Shown here: in pieces, positions 57,371-64,000 of the stretch
How positions within the stretch are numbered: the stretch's first letter is position 1
Layout of the letters: every line of letters starts with the position of its first letter
Source of the DNA: Antarcticibacterium sp. 1MA-6-2
GTDB lineage: Bacteria > Bacteroidota > Bacteroidia > Flavobacteriales > Flavobacteriaceae
Length of the DNA: 64,000 nucleotides
Reading direction: 5' to 3'
Assembly: GCF_021535135.1 (NCBI RefSeq)
Contig: NZ_CP091036.1
Span: 3,410,001-3,474,000, forward strand
The notes under the pieces: generated by a model
Databases searched by the model: none
Told to the model about the DNA's origin: nothing
What the model saw: only the letters and a program-made list of their open reading frames with translations
Translations under genes and position numbers: made by a program

Positions 57371-58987
57371 TTAGTTATAGCCCTCGTTCTGCGGATAGTT
57401 GGGTCCAAGAAGGTCAATTTGCTGCTGGGGGATAGGCCAGTTTTTCATGTATTCCCTCAGGATGTTCTTAGGATTTCCTTCAGGGTAGGATTCGTTGAGG
57501 TTATCATTGTTCATATGATCCAGCAGGAAGGTGTATAGTTCTACAGTACGTTTTAGGGTATACCAGCGTTGGCCTTCAAATGCCAGTTCTCTTGCGCCTT
57601 CATCGAGGATTTCCTGCAGGTCTATTTCCGTAACAGGATCGGTATTTGCTCTTGTTCTTACGGCATTCAGGTATTCCAGTGCCTTTGCATTATTGCCCAG
57701 CATCATGTGGGCTTCAGCACCAATGAGATAGGTCTCGGCAAGTCGATAGATCATAATGTTCTTAAAATGATTTCTGTCCGTAGGCTCTACGGTTTCATCA
57801 AAGAATTTTAAAACACCCGGATTCTGCCTGCGGTAATACAGCATAAACTCATTTTGGTTGGTTTCACTGTTTGTGTATAGGTCCAGGGGTTCTCCTATCT
57901 CCTTGCCGGGGGGAAGACCACTCTCGTCATTGTATTTGTATTCAAAAATGTAATAAGTATTGTCTCTCCTGGTATCATTGGGATCTTCCTTAAGAAGATC
58001 TATAAGGTACTGATTCAGGGAAATAAATCCTGCTCCGGCCCCGCCATTTTCAACAGATTGTACCAAACCGGGAGCATCAGCATAAGAAGATACCATATTC
58101 CAGTTCAATATGTGCGGGCTACCACCACCTATGGTTTGAAACTCAAAATTCACTGCAAATAAGGTTTCTGAATGGTTGAGGTCTCCCGCAAAAACTTCAG
58201 CAGTAGTTTCGGTTAAACTGTGAGCACCGCTATTAATAACAGCATCAGCCTGTTCGGCGGCCTCACTGTAATCTTCTTCCCAAAGTGCAACCATAGCACG
58301 TAAATGTCTTGCGGCACCCTGGCTCCATCTTCCAAATTGCTCGGGATTGTAGCTTAGGTGTTCAATAGCAAAATCAAGATCTGAATGCAACAGAGCAAAG
58401 ATCTCTTCTTCAGAAGATGCATCCTGAGGCACATCAAAAGCATTTTCAGGGGTTGTGGGTTCTGTGGTAATGAAAATATTATTGAAAAGGCGGTACAAAA
58501 TAAAATAGGAATTCGCCCGCATAGTCTTTGCTTCTGCCAGGATCTGATTTCTTCTGTCCTCATCAACATCAGTTAAATTTTCAGCTCCGCGGATAATAGC
58601 ATTTGCACGATCTATAATTCGGTAATAATACACCCAGTAGGCGTTGAGACCTTCCGAAGTACCATAGTCACCTAAACTTGCTCCCCATAAGAGTCTGCTG
58701 TAAAGGGAAACTTCTCCTGTTATTCCCGCACCAAGATCACTCTTGGCCTGTAAGATCAACGGAATGGTGCCGTTTAGTCTGTTGTCTTCGTAGATCGTCC
58801 TGTTAAGAGCATAAAGCCCTACAACTGCAGATTCCAGACCTTCAGGAGAGGAGTAAAGGAATTCAACAGAGGTATCTGACAATAATTTATCTTCCAAAAA
58901 GTCCTTTTCGCAAGACGTTGTCAACAGCACTGCAACAAGAATTAGAAAGAATCTTTTCGATAACAAATAAGCATTTATAATTTTCAT
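57371..58987 (-). CDS. SusD-family glycan-binding lipoprotein
   Basis: 538 residues, lipoprotein signal with Cys26 (LLTTSCEKDF). SusD/RagB domains: N-terminal TPR helices (AYFILYRLFNNI-type region at about 150-165; ARHLRAMVALWEEDYSEAAE) and the C-terminal (AEAHMMLGNNAKALEYLNAVRTRAN, ELAFEGQRWYTLKR) motif. It caps the SusC transporter at the cell surface and binds oligosaccharides. Its gene follows SusC by 75 nt in the same direction. Intact. Confidence 0.95.
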   Translation of the reverse strand: MKIINAYLLSKRFFLILVAVLLTTSCEKDFLEDKLLSDTSVEFLYSSPEGLESAVVGLYALNRTIYEDNRLNGTIPLILQAKSDLGAGITGEVSLYSRLLWGASLGDYGTSEGLNAYWVYYYRIIDRANAIIRGAENLTDVDEDRRNQILAEAKTMRANSYFILYRLFNNIFITTEPTTPENAFDVPQDASSEEEIFALLHSDLDFAIEHLSYNPEQFGRWSQGAARHLRAMVALWEEDYSEAAEQADAVINSGAHSLTETTAEVFAGDLNHSETLFAVNFEFQTIGGGSPHILNWNMVSSYADAPGLVQSVENGGAGAGFISLNQYLIDLLKEDPNDTRRDNTYYIFEYKYNDESGLPPGKEIGEPLDLYTNSETNQNEFMLYYRRQNPGVLKFFDETVEPTDRNHFKNIMIYRLAETYLIGAEAHMMLGNNAKALEYLNAVRTRANTDPVTEIDLQEILDEGARELAFEGQRWYTLKRTVELYTFLLDHMNNDNLNESYPEGNPKNILREYMKNWPIPQQQIDLLGPNYPQNEGYN

Positions 58988-59062
58988 CTTTTGCTATTTA
59001 TTTAGTTTTATCTGGTCTAATTTTATATCCCTTTAAAATGAGAGGGAAATTAAATTAGTCGC

Positions 59063-62029
59063 TTAAAATATAATATTGGTTCCTATAGTGATATTTCTGG
59101 TTTCCGGGAACGAGGTGGCGCCATTGCTTAATGGGTCCTGTTCCGGGCTATAGGATTTAAAATCTGTAAATGTCAACAGGTTGGTTCCTGTAGCATAAAT
59201 CTTCACGTTTTGGATTCCGGCCTGCGAAAAGGCTTTGTTCGGAATAGTATAGCCAAAAGTCAGGGTCCTCAAACGAATGTAGGAAGCATCACGTACTGCA
59301 AAAGGGAAGAGGTGCAGGTGAGTATCCGGTTTTGGTCTTGGATAATCAGCAGATGGGAATTCCGGAGTATAGTACTTGGTTCTTATCCCATTAATTGCTC
59401 CTTTCCAAAGTTCCCCGTTAGCAAGAACAGTGTTTAAGCGTGTTGCTCCCTGCACGAAATATACATCGGCAAAAAGTTCGAAATTTTTATAGTGGAGGGT
59501 GTTGGTAACAGAGCCATACCAATCGGGATCTGTCCTTATGAATACATTATCCCTGTTATCAATTTGGCCATTCCCATCCTGATCGATCACCCGAACATCT
59601 CCCGGTTGCGCTAAAGGATTTCCTGATCCTGCAATGTCATCTCCTACCTGGTAGATCCCGTCATACTTCGGCAGCCAGATATTGTTGATGGATTGTCCAA
59701 TAGAAAGCCTTCTTCCGGAACTGTCTGTAATATCTATAGGATTTCCGTCATCATCCGTTTCGCTAAGGGAAATAACCTCGTTTTTATTAGTTGAAAAAAT
59801 CAGCCCCATAGTCCATCTAAGATCTGCCGTCCTGATGAAGTTAGTATTTAAAGAAGCTTCAAGACCCTGGTTCTGTAATTCCCCCACATTAAAACGGATT
59901 ACGTTAAAACCTGTAGTTCCCGCGATCGCTCTGTCTAACAAAAGATCTGTGGTGTTGGCTTTATAGTATTCCACGGTACCTTCAAAAAAGTTTTTAAATA
60001 ATCTAAAATCGACTCCCGCATTAAAGGTGGTGGTAGTCTCCCATTTTAGATTCGGGTTTGGCAAACGAGAGGAAGCCGTTGCTCCACCCACCGTCTGACC
60101 ATTAAAAACATAAGGACGATCATCTGCAACCCCAAGAGATTCCAAAGAATTGATCCCCTGGTTTCCTGTAGCTCCATAACTTAAACGGAGTTTCAGTTCG
60201 TTGATGTTCTCTGAGTTTTGCAGAAATGGTTCTTCGTGAATTTTCCACGCAGCAGAAACAGCCGGGAAATATCCCCATTTATTATTGGCTGCAAAAACAG
60301 AAGCTCCGTCTGCCCGTGCAGTGGCTTCCAGAAGATATCTGTTCAAATACCCGTAACGCACCCTGCCCAGAAAGGATAGTAGCCTTCTTTCTGAAACATT
60401 TCTAACATTCCCAAGGAGGGTAGTGGCATCGCCATTGTAACCCAGGGCATTGTTAGTGAATCCTGATTTATCAAGTTGGGTATATTCATTGTCCTGTTCG
60501 TCAAAGGCCTGCACTCCTGTAAAGTCGAGGCTATGATTTTCACCAATCTCAGGATTATAGGTTATTATGTTTTCAATAAGCACCTGTTTAAATAATGAAT
60601 TCGCGAGCACGCCAATTCCGCCTATTCCTTCATCCCCCGCAGAGTGGAGGGAGGAGCGATAAATACCTCTGTTGGTGTTCCTGTTTCTAAGGAAAGTATT
60701 CAGGGTATAGCTTAAAGACGGAGTAAAGGCATAGGTGAGGTTTAGATTAACATCGGTGAGATTTGTCTTGCTTTCATCTACAGATTCTCTTTGGTCCCAT
60801 AACGGATTTACTGCCGTTATAGAATTCCCAAGGTAGAACTTTACCAGTTCGTTGTTTTCATCAAAAGGTCTTGCCAGGGGCGTTATGGTAGTAAAGTTTA
60901 ATCCTCCTGTTTCCTGGTCCTGATTAGAGTTTTGATAATTTATAATACCTCTGAAGGTTAGTTTATCGGTTAATTGCTGCTCCAGGTTCAATTTAAAAGT
61001 TCCTCTCTCAAAAGCGGAGCCGGGGATAATACCATCCTGGGTAAAATAATTTACACTTGAAAATATCTTGGTTTTCTCTGTTCCTGTTGAAAAGCTAAGG
61101 GAATGCGACTGAATTACCGCGTCTCTTAACACCAGGTCTTCCCAGTTTACAAATTCGCCATTTTCAATGGCTTCCAATTCAAAAGGGCTAAATATGTTCT
61201 GATCCCTAAGGTAATCGCCTGTGAACCTGTTCCTGTTTGCTTCTCTTCTTAGATCTATAAATTGTGAGCCGTCATACAGATTGAAATTCTTGGTCAGGGA
61301 CTGGATGGTGGTATACCCATGGTAATTTATTGTGGATTTACCTTCAATACCTCTTTTAGTAGTTACAAGAATTACCCCGTTTGATGCTCTTGAACCGTAA
61401 ATAGCGGTTGAAGCAGCATCTTTAAGAATTTCTATACTCGCAATATCATCGGGTGCAACATCATTTAAACTGTCAAATGGTACCCCATCAACTATAATTA
61501 GAGGAGAGTTACCGTTGGGTGCAACAGAAACATTTCCTCTTATTACAATATTTGATCCTCCACCGGGTCTCGCACTTCCAAGGTTTACCTGCACACCTGC
61601 AGCTCTTCCTCTAAGCATCTCAGAAACATTGGTGGTGGGAATAGAGGTGGCCTCATCAACTTCGACGCTACTCACAGAACCTACCACATTGCTTTTTCGT
61701 TGGGTACCGTAACCTACAACGACGACTTCATCAAGGGATTGGGTGTCTTCCTCCAGGTTTGCGCTAACGATATCCTTTTCGCCAACAGCTACTTCAATAG
61801 ATTTATATCCGAAGTAACTAAACACCAGGATATCATCTTCAGTAACATTAGATAAGCTGTAGTTTCCGTCAAAATCGGTGACAGTGCCGTTAGTAGTTCC
61901 TTTTACCAAAACAGTGGCCCCGGGAATGGGTCCCATATTGTCAGATACCGTTCCGGTGATTGTTCTGTTTTGTGAAAATCCGTAAGCTGTAAAAAGGAGA
62001 AAAATAATTGTTATGATACCACATCTCAT
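59063..62029 (-). CDS. SusC/RagA-family TonB-dependent transporter
   Basis: 988 residues. Signal peptide, a carboxypeptidase-regulatory-like domain (about 22-95: GTVSDNMGPIPGATVLVKGT), a TonB box region near SLDEVVVVGYGTQ, plug domain (LRGRAAGVQVNLGSARPGG, IVDGVPFDSLND) and a 22-strand outer-membrane barrel. It imports oligosaccharides captured by SusD, driven by TonB. It is the first gene of the utilisation operon and has a -7-like TATGTTTG 22 nt upstream. Confidence 0.96.
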   Translation of the reverse strand: MRCGIITIIFLLFTAYGFSQNRTITGTVSDNMGPIPGATVLVKGTTNGTVTDFDGNYSLSNVTEDDILVFSYFGYKSIEVAVGEKDIVSANLEEDTQSLDEVVVVGYGTQRKSNVVGSVSSVEVDEATSIPTTNVSEMLRGRAAGVQVNLGSARPGGGSNIVIRGNVSVAPNGNSPLIIVDGVPFDSLNDVAPDDIASIEILKDAASTAIYGSRASNGVILVTTKRGIEGKSTINYHGYTTIQSLTKNFNLYDGSQFIDLRREANRNRFTGDYLRDQNIFSPFELEAIENGEFVNWEDLVLRDAVIQSHSLSFSTGTEKTKIFSSVNYFTQDGIIPGSAFERGTFKLNLEQQLTDKLTFRGIINYQNSNQDQETGGLNFTTITPLARPFDENNELVKFYLGNSITAVNPLWDQRESVDESKTNLTDVNLNLTYAFTPSLSYTLNTFLRNRNTNRGIYRSSLHSAGDEGIGGIGVLANSLFKQVLIENIITYNPEIGENHSLDFTGVQAFDEQDNEYTQLDKSGFTNNALGYNGDATTLLGNVRNVSERRLLSFLGRVRYGYLNRYLLEATARADGASVFAANNKWGYFPAVSAAWKIHEEPFLQNSENINELKLRLSYGATGNQGINSLESLGVADDRPYVFNGQTVGGATASSRLPNPNLKWETTTTFNAGVDFRLFKNFFEGTVEYYKANTTDLLLDRAIAGTTGFNVIRFNVGELQNQGLEASLNTNFIRTADLRWTMGLIFSTNKNEVISLSETDDDGNPIDITDSSGRRLSIGQSINNIWLPKYDGIYQVGDDIAGSGNPLAQPGDVRVIDQDGNGQIDNRDNVFIRTDPDWYGSVTNTLHYKNFELFADVYFVQGATRLNTVLANGELWKGAINGIRTKYYTPEFPSADYPRPKPDTHLHLFPFAVRDASYIRLRTLTFGYTIPNKAFSQAGIQNVKIYATGTNLLTFTDFKSYSPEQDPLSNGATSFPETRNITIGTNIIF

Positions 62030-62051
62030 TTCAGTGAATTTTGGTTGTTCT

Positions 62052-62059
62052 CAAACATA
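62052..62059 (-). promoter_or_regulatory. -7-like element upstream of SusC
   Basis: CAAACATA on the plus strand reads TATGTTTG on the minus strand, 22 nt before the SusC ATG. No matching TTG at 19 nt, as expected for an activator-dependent promoter; identical octamer to the element before the TerB-like operon. Confidence 0.4.
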
Positions 62060-62306
62060 GAGACATTTAAAAGGGTTTAGGGAAAAAGCAGCCTCTATAA
62101 AAAACCTACAATTAATAATTTGAGGTGGATATATTAATGATTTCTTAAAAAAGCCCTCTGAAATATGAGGCTTCCGAAAAGATCTTCTGTTGAAGGACCT
62201 TGAGTATCAGGAGGAGTTAATATGTTAAAAAACAATACCTGTAGAGGTGTTGTAGAGGTGATTCAGAAAGTTGTAGAGTGGTAAAGTCATAGAAAGTGAG
62301 AATTAT

Positions 62307-64000
62307 CTAGAAATTTAAAATGTAATCCATTAAATTGTCTTCGTGAGAGAGGTTGAGTTTTTGCCTTAACCTGTACCTTTTCATTTCCACACTCTTTGCA
62401 GAAATATTTAAAAGAGGTGCGATCTCTTTGGAGGAAAGATTTAAGCGGAGATAAGCACACAGTTTAAGGTCGTTGTGAGTTAAATTTTCGTGGTTCGCCT
62501 TGATGCGCAATAAGAAATCCTTGTCAGCATTATTAAAAGCTACTTCAAAAAATTTCCAGTCTTCCTCGCTGTTGAGGTTCTGGTCTATTTTGCGAATCAC
62601 TGTACTCACCGCTTTTTCTTTTTCATTAACCGAATTGAGCTGGGATTTAATTGCTGAGAGAAATTCATTCTTTTTTACAATACTCATAGTAGAAATGGCC
62701 AATTCCCTGTTTTTACTTTCAATTTCGTTCCTTAGATTTATATTTAAGATCTTCGAGATTTTAGCCTGTTCTTCCAATCTCCTTTGTTCCAGTACCTTTT
62801 CATTTTCTGCGATAAGGAGATCGTGCTTTCTTCTGTAATATTTTTTATAAGATTTATGTACTGAAAAGATTATCAATAATAAGCCCAGACTATACAATAC
62901 TATGGCCAAATTTGAGGCGTACCAGGGGCGGGCGATGCTAAATTTATAACTTGCCAGGTTGTTTGAGAGTTGATTTCCTACCATTGCCCTAACGCTGAAT
63001 TCGTAGTCACCATAATTCAGGTTTTTGTAGGTTGCTTCAGGAATGTAAGACCATTCATTCCAGTCCTCATCGAGCCCCTCCAACTTATACTGATATTTAA
63101 CTTCTATATACTTATCAAATTCCGGAACGCTAAATTCAAATCCCAGGTTGTTATTCCTGTAATCATAATTTCCTTCAGTATTTAAATAAGTATTAGAGGT
63201 ATTCTCATAATCGCCATTATAAACAGCATTAATCTCAATTTGGTACTCCTGAGGGTCGATCTTATCCAGGTCAAGGCTTACGTAACCATTTGAGATCCCA
63301 ATCAAATAGAGATTTGGTCCTATATAAGTTATATTTTCAAATCCGGCCACCCCGAGGTTAGTAATAAAGTTTCCGGCAGCCGGGATGTGAGCGGTAATGG
63401 CTTTTCCGGTTATGGTATTTTTGTCCAGATAACTTATCCCGTTTTCAGTAAAATACCAAAGCCTGGGTTCATTAGCATTAGTAATAATTCGGCTGATTGG
63501 TTTTTTATTTTCTTCGAAGATCAACTGGTTCAGGCTTTCTTCCTTCTGAAATTCTTTTCCCTCGTAATCAAGGTTATAAATGCCTTCGTGGGTTTTGTAG
63601 ATCAAATCGCCATTGTACTCAAAAATATTTGAGCCATAACCCTGGCGGGCCGTGTTTTTTATTTTCCGTACTTCCTTTAAATCGGGGTCTAATTCTAAAT
63701 AATATAGCCCCTGGTGTTCATGATTGACCACCATTTTAAGGGAATCCATCTCAAAAAAACGACTTGAGATTTCAAAGCCGTCTATGACATTTTTTAAAGA
63801 CCAGTTCCCGGCCTTGTTTTCAAGGATACTCAATCCATTATAATTTCCCTGAATCACAAGGTCCTCTTTGAAGGGAATTTGCTTCACAACCCAGGTCCCC
63901 GGAAATGTGGAAACCAGCTGCGCCTGATCGTTGGAAATAACAAAGGTGCCGCTGTTATGGCCGCAAAAAACAGTATTATTTACCAACTGCAAACTCCAAA
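62307..64000 (-). CDS. Y_Y_Y-domain sensor regulator with LuxR-type HTH (cut by window end)
   Basis: About 564 residues visible; the frame stays open to the window edge, so the N-terminal propeller is incomplete. In order: beta-propeller repeats, a Y_Y_Y domain (YQYKLEGLDEDWNEWSYIPE, about 303-322), one membrane helix (LAIVLYSLGLLLIIFSVH, about 363-380), a coiled coil, and a C-terminal LuxR-like HTH (LTHNDLKLCAYLRLNLSSKE, ...ISAKSVEMKRYRLRQKL). It senses a sugar in the periplasm and activates the SusCD operon from across the membrane without histidine kinase domains. The gene is 277 bp upstream of SusC, same strand. Confidence 0.9.
   Translation of the reverse strand, partial: WSLQLVNNTVFCGHNSGTFVISNDQAQLVSTFPGTWVVKQIPFKEDLVIQGNYNGLSILENKAGNWSLKNVIDGFEISSRFFEMDSLKMVVNHEHQGLYYLELDPDLKEVRKIKNTARQGYGSNIFEYNGDLIYKTHEGIYNLDYEGKEFQKEESLNQLIFEENKKPISRIITNANEPRLWYFTENGISYLDKNTITGKAITAHIPAAGNFITNLGVAGFENITYIGPNLYLIGISNGYVSLDLDKIDPQEYQIEINAVYNGDYENTSNTYLNTEGNYDYRNNNLGFEFSVPEFDKYIEVKYQYKLEGLDEDWNEWSYIPEATYKNLNYGDYEFSVRAMVGNQLSNNLASYKFSIARPWYASNLAIVLYSLGLLLIIFSVHKSYKKYYRRKHDLLIAENEKVLEQRRLEEQAKISKILNINLRNEIESKNRELAISTMSIVKKNEFLSAIKSQLNSVNEKEKAVSTVIRKIDQNLNSEEDWKFFEVAFNNADKDFLLRIKANHENLTHNDLKLCAYLRLNLSSKEIAPLLNISAKSVEMKRYRLRQKLNLSHEDNLMDYILNF

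Overview
The window looks like a chromosome of a Flavobacteriaceae bacterium (Bacteroidota). The signs are a SusC/SusD pair, a histone H1-like (Hc1) small protein, TTG-N19-TAnnTTTG promoters, many lipoproteins and no visible Shine-Dalgarno habit. Genus cannot be fixed from this sequence alone; a marine glucan-degrading flavobacterium (Gramella/Salegentibacter-like) is a guess from gene content.

Region 1 (1-21.74 kb) is the right part of an integrative, mobilizable genomic island. It starts with the C-terminus of a relaxase and two small accessory ORFs. It then carries a minus-strand type I restriction-modification operon: an HsdS-like half protein, hsdM, a Fic enzyme, hsdS, a DUF3800 protein, a putative small RNase-like protein, hsdR and a YgjP-type metallopeptidase. 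Next come a putative HTH/nuclease pair, a HEPN protein, an XRE regulator, a Gabija (gajA-gajB) defence system and small regulator-linked genes. It ends at a 24-bp copy of what I recognise as the 3' end of tRNA-Asp, followed by a terminator, i.e. an attachment-site scar.

Region 2 (21.74-37.3 kb) is ordinary chromosome: a thrombospondin-3 lipoprotein, the histone-like protein, a DUF1080 plus haem-binding CxxCH pair (badly frameshifted), a Trk/Ktr potassium uptake operon with a KdpD/KdpE-like two-component system, a DinB/YfiT protein, a SWIM zinc-finger protein and a DUF2914 membrane protein.

Region 3 (37.3-48 kb) is a second accessory cluster: a NACHT-type NTPase with a restriction-endonuclease-like N-terminus, a helical protein with a C-terminal PD-(D/E)XK nuclease, and a tightly packed operon of DUF4236, TerB-like, coiled-coil membrane, vWA-like lipoprotein, thermonuclease and small secreted proteins. 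This operon is the best candidate here for an undescribed system.

Region 4 (48-53.9 kb) holds decayed or frameshifted genes separated by degenerate heptamer repeat arrays, plus a VIT1-type metal transporter. Region 5 (53.9-64 kb) is a polysaccharide utilisation locus: GH16 glucanase, a lipoprotein with three tandem binding-type repeats, SusD, SusC and a hybrid Y_Y_Y/LuxR-type regulator cut by the window end. Beta-1,3-glucan (laminarin) is the likely substrate.

Two window-wide points matter to any reader. First, at least 15 otherwise conserved genes are interrupted by single-base frameshifts, several at homopolymers; this may be uncorrected long-read error and not real decay, so entries typed pseudogene give the reconstructed span and lesion site. 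Second, a candidate small RNA with a consensus promoter and an intrinsic terminator sits at 6195-6297 inside the restriction operon, on the opposite strand.
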